From contig MFKH01000002.1 of assembly GCA_001779505.1 (NCBI GenBank), forward strand, positions 22,845 to 27,912: 5,068 nucleotides of DNA, in the 5' to 3' direction. The stretch is from Candidatus Jorgensenbacteria bacterium GWA1_54_12 (lineage in GTDB: Bacteria; Patescibacteriota; Minisyncoccia; UBA6257; GWB1-50-10). The notes under the pieces were generated by a model that ran no database searches, was not told where the DNA came from, and was given only the letters and a program-made list of their open reading frames with translations. Of this stretch, positions 1 through 4,556 are shown piece by piece (position 1 is the first letter of the stretch; each line of letters begins with the position of its first letter). Position numbers and translations under genes: made by a program.

Positions 1-79
1 CGGTGTGTGCGCGGCGTGCCTATGCCGGGAACACTTTTCATAAATAACCGCGAAGACCTTATGTTCGCCGAGGATAAGC

Positions 80-130
80 TTAGGGTGTCAGGCGCTTCAC
101 GCCGCGGTGGAGGAAGGTGACCTCGCGGAT
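80..130 (-). pseudogene. Isolated remnant of an aspS 3' end (last 16 codons plus stop)
   Basis: Read on the minus strand, this stretch encodes IREVTFLHRGVKRLTP followed by TAA. The intact aspS ends VREVTFLHRGVKRLTP followed by TAG at 1969-2019. The copies match at 46 of 51 positions. Mismatches fall at 80, 83, 86, 122 and 130. The first four are silent third-codon positions (including the stop), and the fifth gives a conservative Val/Ile change. Similarity stops abruptly after 130, and an in-frame minus-strand stop lies at 140-142, so no more of the gene is present. The pattern points to two formerly functional aspS genes rather than neutral decay of one duplicate. It cannot encode a synthetase and is best read as a fossil or attachment-site-like copy. 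Confidence 0.85.
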
Positions 131-161
131 GGCAAGAACTTATGCGATACTTTTGTGAGTC

Positions 162-182
162 AGAAATCCATAATGGATTTCT
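162..182. promoter_or_regulatory. 21-bp perfect palindrome with a -10-like box at its centre, upstream of the radical SAM gene
   Basis: The arms AGAAATCCAT (162-171) and ATGGATTTCT (173-182) are exact reverse complements around a single base at 172. CATAAT at 169-174 matches the -10 consensus at 5 of 6 positions and straddles the centre. It would place a transcript start near 181, about 37 nt before the ATG at 218. No convincing -35 hexamer is seen at the right distance. A dimeric repressor or activator site overlapping the promoter is a reasonable reading. An RNA hairpin in a longer leader is the alternative. The palindrome is seen directly; the promoter role is inferred. Confidence 0.4.
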
Positions 183-200
183 CGCTGAAAATCTTTACTA

Positions 201-209
201 AGGAAGGAG
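201..209 (+). promoter_or_regulatory. Strong ribosome binding site that fixes the radical SAM start
   Basis: AGGAAGGAG ends 8 nt before the ATG at 218. It is the only strong Shine-Dalgarno match seen in the window; clpP, tyrS and the peptidase gene lack one. It decides in favour of ATG 218 over the in-frame GTG at 107, which lies inside the aspS remnant. Confidence 0.8.
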
Positions 210-217
210 TGCTTATT

Positions 218-1153
218 ATGGTGGCTCAGGAGACGGTTGCTCGACAGAAAGAAAGTGACGGATGGCTTTCTGCCCTGGATTTTCTCTGGCTGAAAATCAC
301 CCGTAGATGTAACCTGAGGTGCATCCACTGCTGTGCGGACTCAGGCGTCCAATATCCCCTTATGGGGATATTGCGGTGTGGCGATTGGGAGCATGTTCTT
401 GAAGAAGGGGCTTCGCTCGGGTGCGGAACCGTCCAATTTACCGGAGGCGAACCAACACTACACCCAAACCTCATACGTCTCATCTCGAAAGCACGAGCTC
501 TTGGTTACGGGTTCATCGAGGTTTTTACGAACGGCACATTTCTTGATGTGTCTATGCTGAAAACCTTCAGGCAGCTTGGTGTGCACTTGGCCTTCTCGAT
601 GTACGGTTCCAATGCCGAAATACACGAGAGTGTAACCCAAAAGAAAGGGAGCTTCCGGAAAATTATGGGCGGAATTCGCGGCGCGCTTGATAGCGGCATC
701 ATGGTCCGTGCAGGGATCATTCTTACAGACAAAAACAAGGACGATCTCGAAGGGACCAGAGACATGCTCACGCGAATGGGTGTCACCACAATAAGTGTTG
801 ATCGTCTCCGTAAGGTGGGTAGGGGAAATAGGTCCACTCATCACGCTTCTGGGTTCGATGAGCTTTGCGGGTCCTGCTGGAAAGGAAAGTTGCTAGTTGA
901 CCCCGATGGATATGTTTCTCCATGTCTTTTCTCCAGATTCTACTCGCTGGGGGATGCAAGAGGAGGACTTGCTCCCATCTTAAACAGCGGCCGGCTGTGG
1001 GAGTTTCGCAAGAAAGTACGAGATCAAGAAGCTTATCGCGCGAGTTGTGTGCCCAACACTTGCTCTCCGGACACGTGTTCACCCGCTGCAAGACCGTGCA
1101 GTCCGGATTGCGCTCCAGCCTGTTCACCTTGTGTGCCGGATATAAGAAGATGA
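218..1153 (+). CDS. Radical SAM/Twitch (SPASM-like) peptide-maturase-type protein with a Cys-X-Pro tail
   Basis: This is a 311-aa cytosolic protein with no signal peptide or membrane segment. The radical SAM motif is C31-x3-C35-x2-C38 (RRCNLRCIHC), which binds the 4Fe-4S cluster that cleaves S-adenosylmethionine. GGEP at 76-79 is the SAM-binding motif. The segment HLAFSMYGS (123-131) followed by GSFRKIMGGI (144-153) is typical of peptide-modifying radical SAM enzymes. C220-x10-G231-x4-C236 (with C217) fits the first half of the SPASM/Twitch auxiliary-cluster motif. The canonical second half is replaced by a tail (277-311) with seven cysteines, each followed by X-Pro. From memory, similar proteins (VDRLRxVGRG, CGxC, PCxFSR, Cys/Pro-rich tail) occur mainly in actinobacterial RiPP-type (ribosomally made peptide) loci. 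Family membership is well supported; substrate and reaction (thioether, epimerisation or C-C crosslink) are unknown. No precursor gene is evident nearby. It lies between the two aspS-end repeats and ends in a terminator at 1183. Confidence 0.88.
   Translation: MVAQETVARQKESDGWLSALDFLWLKITRRCNLRCIHCCADSGVQYPLMGILRCGDWEHVLEEGASLGCGTVQFTGGEPTLHPNLIRLISKARALGYGFIEVFTNGTFLDVSMLKTFRQLGVHLAFSMYGSNAEIHESVTQKKGSFRKIMGGIRGALDSGIMVRAGIILTDKNKDDLEGTRDMLTRMGVTTISVDRLRKVGRGNRSTHHASGFDELCGSCWKGKLLVDPDGYVSPCLFSRFYSLGDARGGLAPILNSGRLWEFRKKVRDQEAYRASCVPNTCSPDTCSPAARPCSPDCAPACSPCVPDIRR
351..372 (+). repeat. 9-bp perfect inverted repeat inside the radical SAM gene
   Basis: AATATCCCC (351-359) and GGGGATATT (364-372) are exact reverse complements around a TTAT loop. 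They lie about 135 nt into the coding sequence, over codons 45-52. The mRNA could form a stable hairpin there. The encoded residues (QYPLMGIL) fall in the loop after the 4Fe-4S motif, which I expect to be poorly conserved. Any role is unproven. Confidence 0.5.
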
Positions 1154-1182
1154 ATTAGTCTCTCATATCTGGCGCTCCGTAA

Positions 1183-1217
1183 CCCGGCTCTTCGAAAGAG
1201 CCGGGGTTTTCATTTTT
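1183..1217 (+). terminator. Rho-independent terminator of the radical SAM gene
   Basis: CCCGGCTCTT (1183-1192) pairs with AAGAGCCGGG (1196-1205) around a CGA loop. It is followed by G, TTTT, CA and TTTTT up to 1217. It starts 29 nt after the radical SAM stop codon. The hairpin also lies just past the end of the convergent peptidase gene, whose stop is at 1216-1218. On that strand no T-run follows, so it should act mainly on the + transcript. Confidence 0.8.
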
Positions 1218-1965
1218 AACCAAGTTTTCTTGTTGCTTTTTTCTCGAGGTCAAAAATGTCTTTCACCCCGGGAGTTCCTCGCAAATATTTCTGCCACAAT
1301 GGAAGAAGTTCTCTTTCCAACTTTCGCAGCATGGGGTGACCTACTTCAATTTTACCTTCATGAAAGTAAGTACCTTTTCCATTGAGTCGTATTCGTAATT
1401 CATTATCAGTTGCCAACTCGATAATTGCGTGCATAATCCTTTCATTTGAATGTTTCTTGTGAGTGAAGATGTGCAGTAGTTCATGGCATAGATAGACAAT
1501 CGTGTAGTTTTTCCATTCTTCAGGGTGTCCCCAGAAAATGAGATTTTCTTTCGGGATGAACGCACCATTCGATAATTTCGGGTGGGTTATGACCACTGTG
1601 ATAGTAGTACTCGGGGGTTTTATACCAGCGATGTCTTTGAGTAGTTGGATGGCATACTTTCCTTTTTGTTTCCATTCTTTTTCTACCCAAGCGCAATAGG
1701 TTTCGGTTTCTTGCAGGATTCTTTTAAACTCCTGCGTTCTCATGGCAACGCGGAAAGCACTTTCCGTCTTTTGAAAAGCGCGACCAAGCAGTTCACCACT
1801 GTTGATTTTTGCAAATGTTTCCCATCTGCTTTTGAAGATAAATAAAGGAGATGATTGCACTTTCTGCACAATCTTTACCCATCTTAAGGACGGTTTGTTG
1901 CCCCATGCTTTTTCTATGGAGTGAGCGAGTAGGTAGTATGGGTTTACCGTGAAACGCATCCTCAT
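1216..1965 (-). CDS. HExxH zinc metallopeptidase-like protein of unrecognised family
   Basis: This 249-aa protein has no signal peptide or membrane helix. HELLH at 161-165 is a zinc-protease motif, with H161 and H165 as ligands and E162 as general base. The helix IIELATDNEL (181-190) offers E183 or E189 as third ligand. E183 lies 17 residues after the motif, a gluzincin-like spacing. The preceding KNYTIVYLC fits the usual helix carrying HExxH. The N-terminal 110 residues are basic, helical and unassigned. I do not recognise the family, and substrate and activity are unknown. Start: ATG at 1965 lies 3 nt after the aspS stop, with a second ATG two codons on and no SD site, so translational coupling to aspS is likely. 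Three sampled 60-base blocks contain 21-25 G/C against 30-38 in aspS, suggesting a different origin. Confidence 0.7.
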   Translation of the reverse strand: MRMRFTVNPYYLLAHSIEKAWGNKPSLRWVKIVQKVQSSPLFIFKSRWETFAKINSGELLGRAFQKTESAFRVAMRTQEFKRILQETETYCAWVEKEWKQKGKYAIQLLKDIAGIKPPSTTITVVITHPKLSNGAFIPKENLIFWGHPEEWKNYTIVYLCHELLHIFTHKKHSNERIMHAIIELATDNELRIRLNGKGTYFHEGKIEVGHPMLRKLERELLPLWQKYLRGTPGVKDIFDLEKKATRKLG

Positions 1966-1968
1966 GGA

Positions 1969-2019
1969 CTACGGCGTCAGGCGCTTCACGCCGCGGTGGA
2001 GGAAGGTGACTTCGCGGAC
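1969..2019 (-). repeat. Gene-proximal copy of the aspS 3'-end direct repeat
   Basis: This stretch is the last 16 codons and stop of the intact aspS. It is repeated in direct orientation at 80-130 with 5 mismatches. The cargo peptidase gene starts 3 nt beyond this repeat. Confidence 0.85.
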
Positions 2020-3285
2020 GTTTTCAGTTCCCAAAAGTTTCATCATCATCCTCGCCGGCCCCATGCCATATCCGCCGTGCGGAGGACAGCCGTATTTGAA
2101 GAAGTCGAGATAGAACTGCAAGGACTCCACGTTTATTCCTTTCTCTTTCGCCTGCGCAACGAGGATATCGTAGCGATGCTCGCGCTGGGCACCCGTCACA
2201 ACCTCAACCCCGTTCCAAAGAAGGTCAAAGCCCTTGGTGAGACCGTTTTTGTCGCGCATGTGGTAAAACGCCCGCGTGTCTGGTGGATATTCGGTGACGA
2301 AAATGAACTCATGCCCCCGTGTTTCCTCTGCGTAGGCACAAAGCGCCTTTTCTTCTTCGGGAGAAATGTCACCTTCCTTGTCGCTCGGTACGCCTTTCTC
2401 TTTGAGCACACGCTTCGCTTCTTTCATTGAGATTTTCGGGAAGGGGATTGCGGGAACCGCAATTTCTCTGCCGAATGTTTCCTTAATTTCTTCTCCGTAG
2501 GCGTCTTTGACTTTTTGTAGGACGAAACGGATGGTTTTCTCTATTTCGCGCATGATGTCTTTGTGCGACGAGATGTACGAAATCTCGGCGTCGTAGCCCG
2601 TGAACTCCGTTGCATGGCGCGAGGTGAATGAGGGCTCGGCGCGGAAGACGGGTCCGACTTCAAACACTTTCTCAAGGCCGGCGGCCATCGCCATCTGCTT
2701 GTAGAACTGCGGCGACTGGGCGAGGTATGCCTTGCGGTCAAAGTATTTCACTTCAAAAACCTCGGCGCCGCTCTCGCTTGCTGCGGAGATAAGTTTAGGG
2801 GAGTGGATTTCAAGGTAGCCGTGCGTGAGCCAGTATTTCCGGAATGTTGCTTCCATGAGCGTCCACACCTTGAAAATGAGCAGATTTTTCGGTTTGCGCA
2901 GGTCAATCCATCGCCAATCAAGGCGTATGGATTGGTCGGTTTCTTCGCTTCCTTTCGGGACGACGGGGATGGGAAGTTCGGGGGCGGAGAGAGAAAGAAT
3001 TGTTAGTGTGTCTGCGGCAACTTCAACTCCTCCGGGAGCCTGATGCTCTTCCTTTGCGAGGCCGGCAATTTCCACAACCGATTCCAAGCTTAGTGCCGCA
3101 ACCGCGTTGTCGGTTTTTTCCTTGCCTTTCTTTATGACAACCTGGATGACTCCCGAGATGTCGCGGATGATAAGGAACGTAATGCCGCCTTGGTTGCGGA
3201 TTGCCTGAACGAAGCCGGCGATTTTTACCTGCTCCCCGACGCGTTTCTTTATTTCGCTGGCGTATATCCGTCTCATGGTTTCCAT
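1969..3285 (-). CDS. aspS: Aspartyl-tRNA synthetase, archaeal-type, probably non-discriminating
   Basis: This class II synthetase charges tRNA-Asp, and possibly tRNA-Asn, with aspartate in the cytoplasm. At 438 aa it has the compact archaeal/eukaryal form without the GAD insertion of the roughly 590-aa bacterial enzymes. The N-terminal OB-fold anticodon-binding domain spans about 1-105. Motif 2 is FRAE (214-217) with RHATE (223-227). QREHRYDIL precedes motif 3, GYGMGPAR (405-412), and the family ending is RLTP. Aligned by eye to the archaeal enzyme from memory, the tRNA-Asp-specific residues Trp26 and Lys85 correspond here to Gln27 and Pro84. A Pro at the second site is associated with non-discriminating enzymes, which need the GatCAB amidotransferase to make Asn-tRNA. 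The start at 3285 is 19 nt after the tyrS stop. ATG 3276 is an alternative. The gene's 3' end is duplicated at 80-130. Confidence 0.96.
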   Translation of the reverse strand: METMRRIYASEIKKRVGEQVKIAGFVQAIRNQGGITFLIIRDISGVIQVVIKKGKEKTDNAVAALSLESVVEIAGLAKEEHQAPGGVEVAADTLTILSLSAPELPIPVVPKGSEETDQSIRLDWRWIDLRKPKNLLIFKVWTLMEATFRKYWLTHGYLEIHSPKLISAASESGAEVFEVKYFDRKAYLAQSPQFYKQMAMAAGLEKVFEVGPVFRAEPSFTSRHATEFTGYDAEISYISSHKDIMREIEKTIRFVLQKVKDAYGEEIKETFGREIAVPAIPFPKISMKEAKRVLKEKGVPSDKEGDISPEEEKALCAYAEETRGHEFIFVTEYPPDTRAFYHMRDKNGLTKGFDLLWNGVEVVTGAQREHRYDILVAQAKEKGINVESLQFYLDFFKYGCPPHGGYGMGPARMMMKLLGTENVREVTFLHRGVKRLTP

Positions 3286-3306
3286 GATTGATTTCCGAAA
3301 TCAATC
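3286..3306 (-). promoter_or_regulatory. 21-bp perfect inverted repeat filling the tyrS-aspS junction
   Basis: On the minus strand, GATTGATTTC (3306-3297) and GAAATCAATC (3295-3286) are exact reverse complements around one base at 3296. The repeat starts within the tyrS TGA stop and ends directly at the aspS ATG. The only SD-like triplet for aspS, GGA at 3296-3294 and 8 nt before the ATG, lies at its centre. As an RNA hairpin it could hide the aspS start until ribosomes finishing tyrS open it. As DNA it could be a dimeric-protein site. No T-run follows, so it is not a standard terminator. Confidence 0.55.
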
Positions 3307-4489
3307 ATTGCTTGATTTCGATTTTGTAGAAGCGATGCTTGCCGATTTTCAGCACATCGCCATTCTTTAGAGGTGGCGTTTCGCGCGGGTCGGTTTTGAG
3401 AGTACCGTTCAGTTCAACCGCTTTTTGGTTAATGAGGCGGCGCGCGTCGCTTTTGCTTACGCTTGTTGCGATGCTAACAATCCAGAGAAGAGAGGCGTCC
3501 TTCATATCCTTCAAGATAAGAAGATTTTTGGGTTTTTCAGGCGCCGCACCTTCGGAGAACGTTTTAATGAACTCCTCGCACGCCTCTTTAGCTTTCTCCG
3601 GCGAGTGATACATGCCGACAATTGTTTCGGCGAGGAGGAGCTTTTTGTCTTTCGGATGCATTCCCTGCGGTTCGTCAATGTCGGTGAGTGTTTCAAAGTA
3701 TTTCGTGAGGAGCGCATCAGGCACGGCCATGAGTTTCCCAAACATTTCCTGCGGCTCTTCGGTAATGCCGATATAGTTGCCAACGCTCTTACTCATCTTT
3801 CTCACACCGTCAGTGCCTTCAATGAGCGGTACGGTTATAACGTCCTGCTCTCCCGCCGCGGCGGGACCGAAATACCGCTGTACCCGCCGACCCATCAAGA
3901 GATTAAACTTTTGGTCGGTGCCGCCGAGCTCTACATCAGCCTTGACCGCCACCGAGTCATATCCTTGGAGGAGGGGGTAGAGCATTTCGAGAACGGAAAC
4001 ATCGGCATTCTCATTGAGCCGTTTTTCAAAGTCGTCGCGCTTCAAGATTTGCTGGACGGTTGCCGACTTGGCGAGTTCAAGAAGTCCGCGCACGCCGCGC
4101 TTTCCGTGCCACCTGCCGTTGTATGCCACTTCCGCGCGCCGCACGTCAATCACTTTGCTCGCCTGCGCGAGGTAATGACGCAGGTTTGTTTTCACTTCCT
4201 TTTCCGAGAGCACTTTTCTCGTTTCGGAACGGCCGGAGGGGTCGCCGATTTGGCCTGTGAAGTCACCGATGATGAGTACTGCCTGGTGCCCCGCGTCCTG
4301 GAATTGCCGGAGCTTCCGAAGGACGACGGTGTGGCCAAGGTGAAGGTCGGGAGACGTTGGGTCTATGCCGAGCTTCACGCGCAGTTTTTCTCCGGAGCGG
4401 AGGCGATGCTCCAAATGATTGTGGTCTATGATTTCCGCGACGCCGCGCGTCAGGATTTTCTGTATAAGCATTTCATCCGTTTCCGACAT
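3305..4489 (-). CDS. tyrS: Tyrosyl-tRNA synthetase
   Basis: This class I synthetase attaches tyrosine to tRNA-Tyr in the cytoplasm. The catalytic domain has the HIGH motif as HLGH (50-53), IGDFTGQIGDPSGR (74-87), YPLLQGYDS (171-179), ELGGTDQ (187-193) and KMSKS (231-235). This matches the longer bacterial TyrRS subtype. An S4 RNA-binding domain occupies roughly the last 65 residues (SKSDARRLI, with a final NGDVLKIGKHRFYKI). All catalytic signatures are present at a normal length of 394 aa. I chose ATG 4489 over the in-frame ATG 4558. The extra 23 residues look unlike the family N-terminus and would run over the clpP start and the predicted promoters. No SD site precedes 4489. It heads a likely tyrS-aspS(-peptidase) operon. 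Confidence 0.96.
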   Translation of the reverse strand: MSETDEMLIQKILTRGVAEIIDHNHLEHRLRSGEKLRVKLGIDPTSPDLHLGHTVVLRKLRQFQDAGHQAVLIIGDFTGQIGDPSGRSETRKVLSEKEVKTNLRHYLAQASKVIDVRRAEVAYNGRWHGKRGVRGLLELAKSATVQQILKRDDFEKRLNENADVSVLEMLYPLLQGYDSVAVKADVELGGTDQKFNLLMGRRVQRYFGPAAAGEQDVITVPLIEGTDGVRKMSKSVGNYIGITEEPQEMFGKLMAVPDALLTKYFETLTDIDEPQGMHPKDKKLLLAETIVGMYHSPEKAKEACEEFIKTFSEGAAPEKPKNLLILKDMKDASLLWIVSIATSVSKSDARRLINQKAVELNGTLKTDPRETPPLKNGDVLKIGKHRFYKIEIKQ

Positions 4490-4498
4490 GTTCTTTTC

Positions 4499-4527
4499 AG
4501 TGTATGTGATTACGGAGTGCGTTGCAA
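4499..4527 (-). promoter_or_regulatory. Predicted tyrS promoter, near-leaderless
   Basis: On the minus strand, -35 TTGCAA (4527-4522, 4/6 to consensus), a 17-bp spacer and -10 TACACT (4504-4499, 4/6) predict initiation near 4492, about 3 nt before the tyrS ATG at 4489. The absence of an SD site agrees with a leaderless message. The -35 hexamer is shared with the clpP promoter. The boxes are seen directly; activity is inferred. Confidence 0.45.
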
Positions 4528-4550
4528 AGGCGGGTTTTTCGTGGTTTAAT
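4522..4550 (+). promoter_or_regulatory. Predicted clpP promoter, leaderless
   Basis: TTGCAA (4522-4527, 4/6 to the -35 consensus), an exact 17-bp spacer and TTTAAT (4545-4550, 5/6 to the -10 consensus) predict a transcript start at about 4557, which is the A of the clpP ATG. No SD site precedes clpP, as expected for a leaderless mRNA. Confidence 0.55.
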
Positions 4551-4556
4551 GCGGGC

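Larger units (their letters stand above)
80..2019. mobile_element. Putative acquired segment bounded by direct repeats of the aspS 3' end
   Basis: Two direct 51-bp copies of the aspS terminus (80-130 and 1969-2019) bracket about 1.84 kb holding a radical SAM gene and a convergent metallopeptidase-like gene. Integrative elements often insert at the 3' end of a conserved gene and restore it, leaving the displaced end at the far boundary. This layout fits that. Supporting signs are the base composition of the peptidase gene, unlike aspS, and the strong SD site of the radical SAM gene, unlike the housekeeping genes. No integrase, transposase or terminal inverted repeat is visible, so the mechanism is unknown. 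Homologous gene replacement with a relative's aspS, or shuffling around a duplicated end, would look similar. Confidence 0.4.

Noticed and set aside
1..120. Open + frame from the window edge to TGA 118-120 (contains MPGTLFINNREDLMFAEDKLR), possibly the end of an upstream gene
   Set aside because: The segment is short, unrecognised, and its last third runs antisense through the aspS remnant. Minus-strand frames over 1-79 are also open, including a possible start at 41-39, so openness is not informative. The sequence left of the window is needed to decide.
107..217. In-frame N-terminal extension of the radical SAM gene from GTG 107
   Set aside because: The first codons are the antisense of the aspS remnant, there is no ribosome site for the GTG, and ATG 218 has a strong one at ideal spacing.
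80..2019. CRISPR array or other multi-copy repeat family based on the 51-bp repeat
   Set aside because: There are only two copies, almost 1.9 kb apart, both explained as aspS coding ends, with no spacer periodicity.
1996..2430. 144-aa + strand open frame opposite the aspS 3' end
   Set aside because: It is an antisense shadow of aspS. Its first residues resemble the frame starting at 107 only because both lie on copies of the aspS-end repeat.
3425..4549. 374-aa + strand open frame opposite tyrS
   Set aside because: It is antisense to a gene with full TyrRS signatures, shows no recognisable domain, and is explained by tyrS codon use leaving the opposite strand open.
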